Of a stretch of DNA of 64,000 nt, positions 61,403 through 64,000 are shown one piece after another. The first letter of the stretch is position 1. Each line of letters starts with the position of its first letter. Below the pieces are notes generated by a model. That model had not been told where the DNA came from, did not search any database, and was given only the letters and a program-made list of their open reading frames with translations. This DNA comes from Mycosarcoma maydis. Its lineage: Eukaryota; Basidiomycota; Ustilaginomycetes; Ustilaginales. A program made the translations under genes and the position numbers. Where the stretch lies: assembly GCF_000328475.2 (NCBI RefSeq), contig NC_026492.1:372001-436000 (forward strand). Direction: 5' to 3'.

Positions 61403-63324
61403 CGCGCCATGAGTCGCTCGCGTTGCGCGTTGCTTGGTGCAAGCGCGCATCAGACTGCTGGCGGAAGCCGAATGCGTGACTCTGCTCGTGTTGGATGGAC
61501 AGTTATGTTGAACCTGGCGTGCGTCGTGGGCTTGGGTTCGTAGACGCGACACGGCGAATGCCCCATTTCGTGATTGACTCAAGACTGGCTGGCACACAGA
61601 AACAAACAGTGGCGGCTCGGTTCTGGTGCTGCCAGTCTGCTGCTTGCGCTGCCGTTGTTACCGCCAACCCACACAGGAGACTTCATTGTGAACTGCAAAT
61701 TTCGCACAGAGAACCGTCGAGAAAGCGAGCGACGACGAGTCTGGGAACCATCATACAACATTTGCCTGGCCGCGATACGATGGATTGCTATTACACTGCC
61801 TGCAGTCAGGGCCCCCAAAGAAGAACTAGGCCAGGGCGAGAACGCCAACCAAATCAGGAGCATGGACCATATTGACGTCCCAGCACGCCGTACCTGGTGA
61901 AATGGCGATCATCTCTTGACAATGGCGCAGTGTATGTGGGACCCGACCAGCAGGGGACAGGGGATTGTTTGATGCGCAGGGCCCCGCGTCTTTCAATACG
62001 AATCGTGAATACGAAGCTGAGCGATACAGTCACGAGTCACAGAGTTGTGCATTGGCGTCGACCCCCACATTGACTCACGACTGCAAGTGCACTCGTTGTC
62101 GTCCAGCAGCGGGAAGCAAGCACGAATCGTCGGATTCATGGGCCGAAACCCGTCTGTTGGCGCAACCTGGCGCGACCAGTAATTCGCTTCCACTTTGTCG
62201 TCATACCCATCAATTAATTCTTCGGCTGCATCCGAGGCGAAGCCATTTTCGACGACGGTCAAAGTCTGCGATCAGGCCAGTCACCATTCGTGATTGTATG
62301 CGGAGTCGACAATCGTGAATCCCCCGAAAAACATGGCGGGCGTCGCAAAAAGCTGTGACCTATTCGTGTCGTGACGGATGGACCAATTACCAAGCACGGG
62401 TCAGCCGAAACATCCAGTCTGACGGAACGAGGCCAAGCATGTCTGGACCTCTCACTTGGTCAGACTGTACTTGCCAACTGACCAAGAGGAATGGGAAAAG
62501 TCAAATGAACAAACCATCTACTTCATGTGAACAACCTGGGTCTGCTCACCGAAAACAATGCGTTGAGTGGGACGACACGGCAGTAGCCCCACCTTTACCT
62601 CTACTGGCACAAGGGCGGAGGTGGGCTGCGCAGAAAAGCGTTGGCGGAGAAACACTGTGTTACTGCATCACCTGCAGATTCTCAACTGTGCAATTTTGGG
62701 TTTTCGCTTCTCGTTCGCCTCTGCTGCGCCTCACCGACGGGAATACAGTATATTTTCTTTTAATTTTTTTTAGAGATTCCTGTTGGCACTCGAATAGGCT
62801 GCCCCGCTGTTGATCGCTCAACCCTGCATTTTCAACGACCCACGTAGGTAAGCAGGCTGACTGATATTCGAGCCAGCTGTTTTTTTTATAGCAATTTTTT
62901 CAACGCCTACCAATCATTCACGATTGTTGTGTGTGTTTTCGCTTGATCCCGATGTTCCTGGTTGTTTCGCTTCTCCAGATTCGGTGTTGCGCCGTTGTGT
63001 GTGTTGAGTTTGGGGTCCCCATGTGTGTCGAGTGAATGTCTGGCCACTCGAGACCAAATTCATTTTTTTTGTCTCTCTTCTTGTGCCTGTCGCGACCTGC
63101 TTTGTAGCATGGCCTGGCTTAGACTGGTTCGCTGACTGATTGACTAGCATAGCAAAACCCACTCGCTGCTGCGATGCCCTCCTCTGCTATGCCTAAACCC
63201 CTAGCTCATCCACGCACTCACTCGCAGAGCAATACCCACCATTCCCGATTCTCTTGCGCTTTCGCTGTCGCTTTGGCCTTAACGTTTGCATCTCCGTCCC
63301 TCGCCTCGCCACGCCTCCGACGTC

Positions 63325-63333
63325 TACATAAAG
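63325..63333 (+). promoter_or_regulatory. TATA-like element of the hexose transporter gene
   Basis: TACATAAAG lies about 155 bp before the ATG, a spacing similar to that of the hydrophobin TATA box (139 bp). The leader between it and the ATG is C/T-rich. Confidence 0.45.
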
Positions 63334-63484
63334 GACCCCATCCTTGACCCTCATCGACAACAAGTTCCCCTCATCCGTTCATCAGGCCTATCCTTCCCTC
63401 TTCAAGGCTTCCCTCCATTCCCTAATTTCTTTTCTTCTCCCTTTCACTTCATACACCCGCGCCGCGCTCTCTCTCTCTTTCAAG

Positions 63485-64000
63485 ATGGCTGGAGGTGCTG
63501 TTGCCGATGTCGGCTACACCTCGACTGGCCCTGTGGCCCGCCCCGTCAACGTGAGGCAGTCGCTTCCTGCTATCCTGGTCGCTGCTGCTTCCGCTTTCGG
63601 CGGTGTTCTTTTCGGTTATGACACTGGTACAATTTCGGGTCTTCTCGTCATGAAGAACTTCAAGGAGACTTTTGGTCAGCTTTTGCCCGACGGAAAGGTT
63701 GACCTCACCACCAACGACACTTCGCTTGTTGTCTCGATTCTTTCGGCTGGTACCTTCGTCGGTGCCCTTGCCGGTGCTCCTCTATCTGACATCCTCGGTC
63801 GTCGATGGGGTATGCAGGTCGCTCTTTTCGTCTTCACCATCGGTGTCGTCATGCAGATGGCCACCACTAACCTAGACGTTTTCATCGGTGGCCGTGTCGT
63901 TGCCGGTCTCGGTGTCGGTATCCTCTCCACTATTGTACCCATGTACCAGTCCGAGACTGCTCCCCGCTGGATCCGTGGTGCGGTTGTTTCCGGCTACCAG
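63485..64000 (+). CDS. MFS hexose transporter, N-terminal part, 3' truncated
   Basis: 172 codons run in one open frame from ATG 63485-63487 to the window end. The protein belongs to the sugar-porter branch of the major facilitator superfamily and would import hexoses by proton symport at the plasma membrane. Seen: transmembrane segment 1 with FGGVLFGYDTGTISG (the GYD motif typical of hexose porters), a loop with a potential N-glycosylation site (NDTS), segment 2 (SLVVSILSAGTFVGALAGAPL), the MFS signature DILGRRWGM, and further hydrophobic helices (LFVFTIGVVMQMA, then GRVVAGLGVGILSTIVPMYQ with SETAP), the PMYxSE/xAP motif of sugar porters. The strongest resemblance is to fungal Hxt-type transporters; U. 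maydis Hxt1 is one candidate orthologue. Strongly biased codon use suggests high expression. Confidence 0.92.
   Translation, partial: MAGGAVADVGYTSTGPVARPVNVRQSLPAILVAAASAFGGVLFGYDTGTISGLLVMKNFKETFGQLLPDGKVDLTTNDTSLVVSILSAGTFVGALAGAPLSDILGRRWGMQVALFVFTIGVVMQMATTNLDVFIGGRVVAGLGVGILSTIVPMYQSETAPRWIRGAVVSGYQ

Larger units (their letters stand above)
57802..63484. other. Large gene-poor region upstream of the hexose transporter
   Basis: About 5.7 kb with no recognised gene. Frames up to about 200 codons occur on both strands without family motifs, and most begin with non-ATG codons. Contents: single heptamer-family copies (57968, 58602-58640, 59070, 59577, 60810, 61568, 62000, 62287, 62310, 62915), TTTTG repeats (59101-59121), CCCCCTTG repeats (61383-61402) and T runs near 62755 and 62880. 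The right end must contain the transporter promoter: a TACATAAAG element at 63325-63333 and a pyrimidine-rich leader ending in TTTCAAGATGG. Confidence 0.5.

Noticed and set aside
1..64000. Transposable elements
   Set aside because: No transposase, reverse transcriptase, integrase, long terminal repeat or long inverted repeat was seen by eye; short or degenerate remnants would need a database search.

Overview
The window looks like nuclear DNA of a smut fungus (Ustilaginomycotina, most likely Ustilaginaceae). The reasons are long, mostly intronless ORFs with Ser/Ala/Pro-rich low-complexity tails, a few short GT-AG introns placed near gene starts, a small class I hydrophobin very like Ustilago Hum2, and orthologues of ordinary fungal housekeeping genes. 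This is protein recognition by eye and no search was run. Seventeen protein-coding genes are supported. Two run off the window (positions 1 and 64000), and one assembly gap of 100 N lies at 37350-37449.

Layout: 1-3414 (+) C-terminal part of a TFIIIC B-block-binding subunit; 3552-7199 (-) Ufo1-like F-box/WD40/UIM protein; 8180-9416 (+) ribosomal protein eL28, three exons; 9417-14638 gene-poor; 14639-15081 (+) hydrophobin, two exons; 16097-17096 (+) MICOS Mic26/27-like protein, three exons; 17500-20457 (-) coiled-coil protein with a degenerate SDR-like C-terminus; 21644-22594 (-) SCI1-like RS/D-rich protein; 23317-26841 (-) Cid1-like nucleotidyltransferase; 29125-34221 (-) CRIB-containing PAK-like kinase with altered catalytic motifs; 37540-39027 (+) Ser-rich protein of unknown function; 39218-39640 (-) small two-exon, probably mitochondrial protein; 40219-43190 (+) four-exon USP25/28-like protein with a destroyed catalytic triad; 43385-44779 (-) mitochondrial ribosomal protein uS4m (Nam9); 46350-47832 (+) S-adenosylmethionine synthetase; 49348-50070 (+) unknown, probably nuclear; 50580-51605 (-) acetolactate synthase regulatory subunit Ilv6; 52798-57801 (+) PDK1/Pkh-type kinase with PH domain; 57802-63484 gene-poor; 63485-64000+ (+) hexose transporter, partial.

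The genes do not form a pathway or cluster. They are a typical fungal mix of translation (eL28, uS4m), Pol III transcription, mitochondrial structure, amino-acid and SAM metabolism, kinase signalling (PAK-like, PDK1) and ubiquitin biology (Ufo1-like F-box with UIMs; UBA-like/UIM pseudo-deubiquitinase). No transposase, reverse transcriptase, integrase, rRNA, tRNA or CRISPR array could be supported.

The strongest non-genic signal is a family of heptamer repeats built on TTCGTGA / TCACGAA (and the related AATCGTG / CACGATT). They are scattered through almost every intergenic region in single copies, tandem arrays and mixed-orientation clusters, and were not seen in any coding exon. Several unrelated tandem repeats here also have a 7-bp period. 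The most interesting protein-level signals are the pseudo-deubiquitinase, the PAK-like kinase with DFT and HRDVR motifs, and the SDR-like domain fused to a coiled-coil protein.
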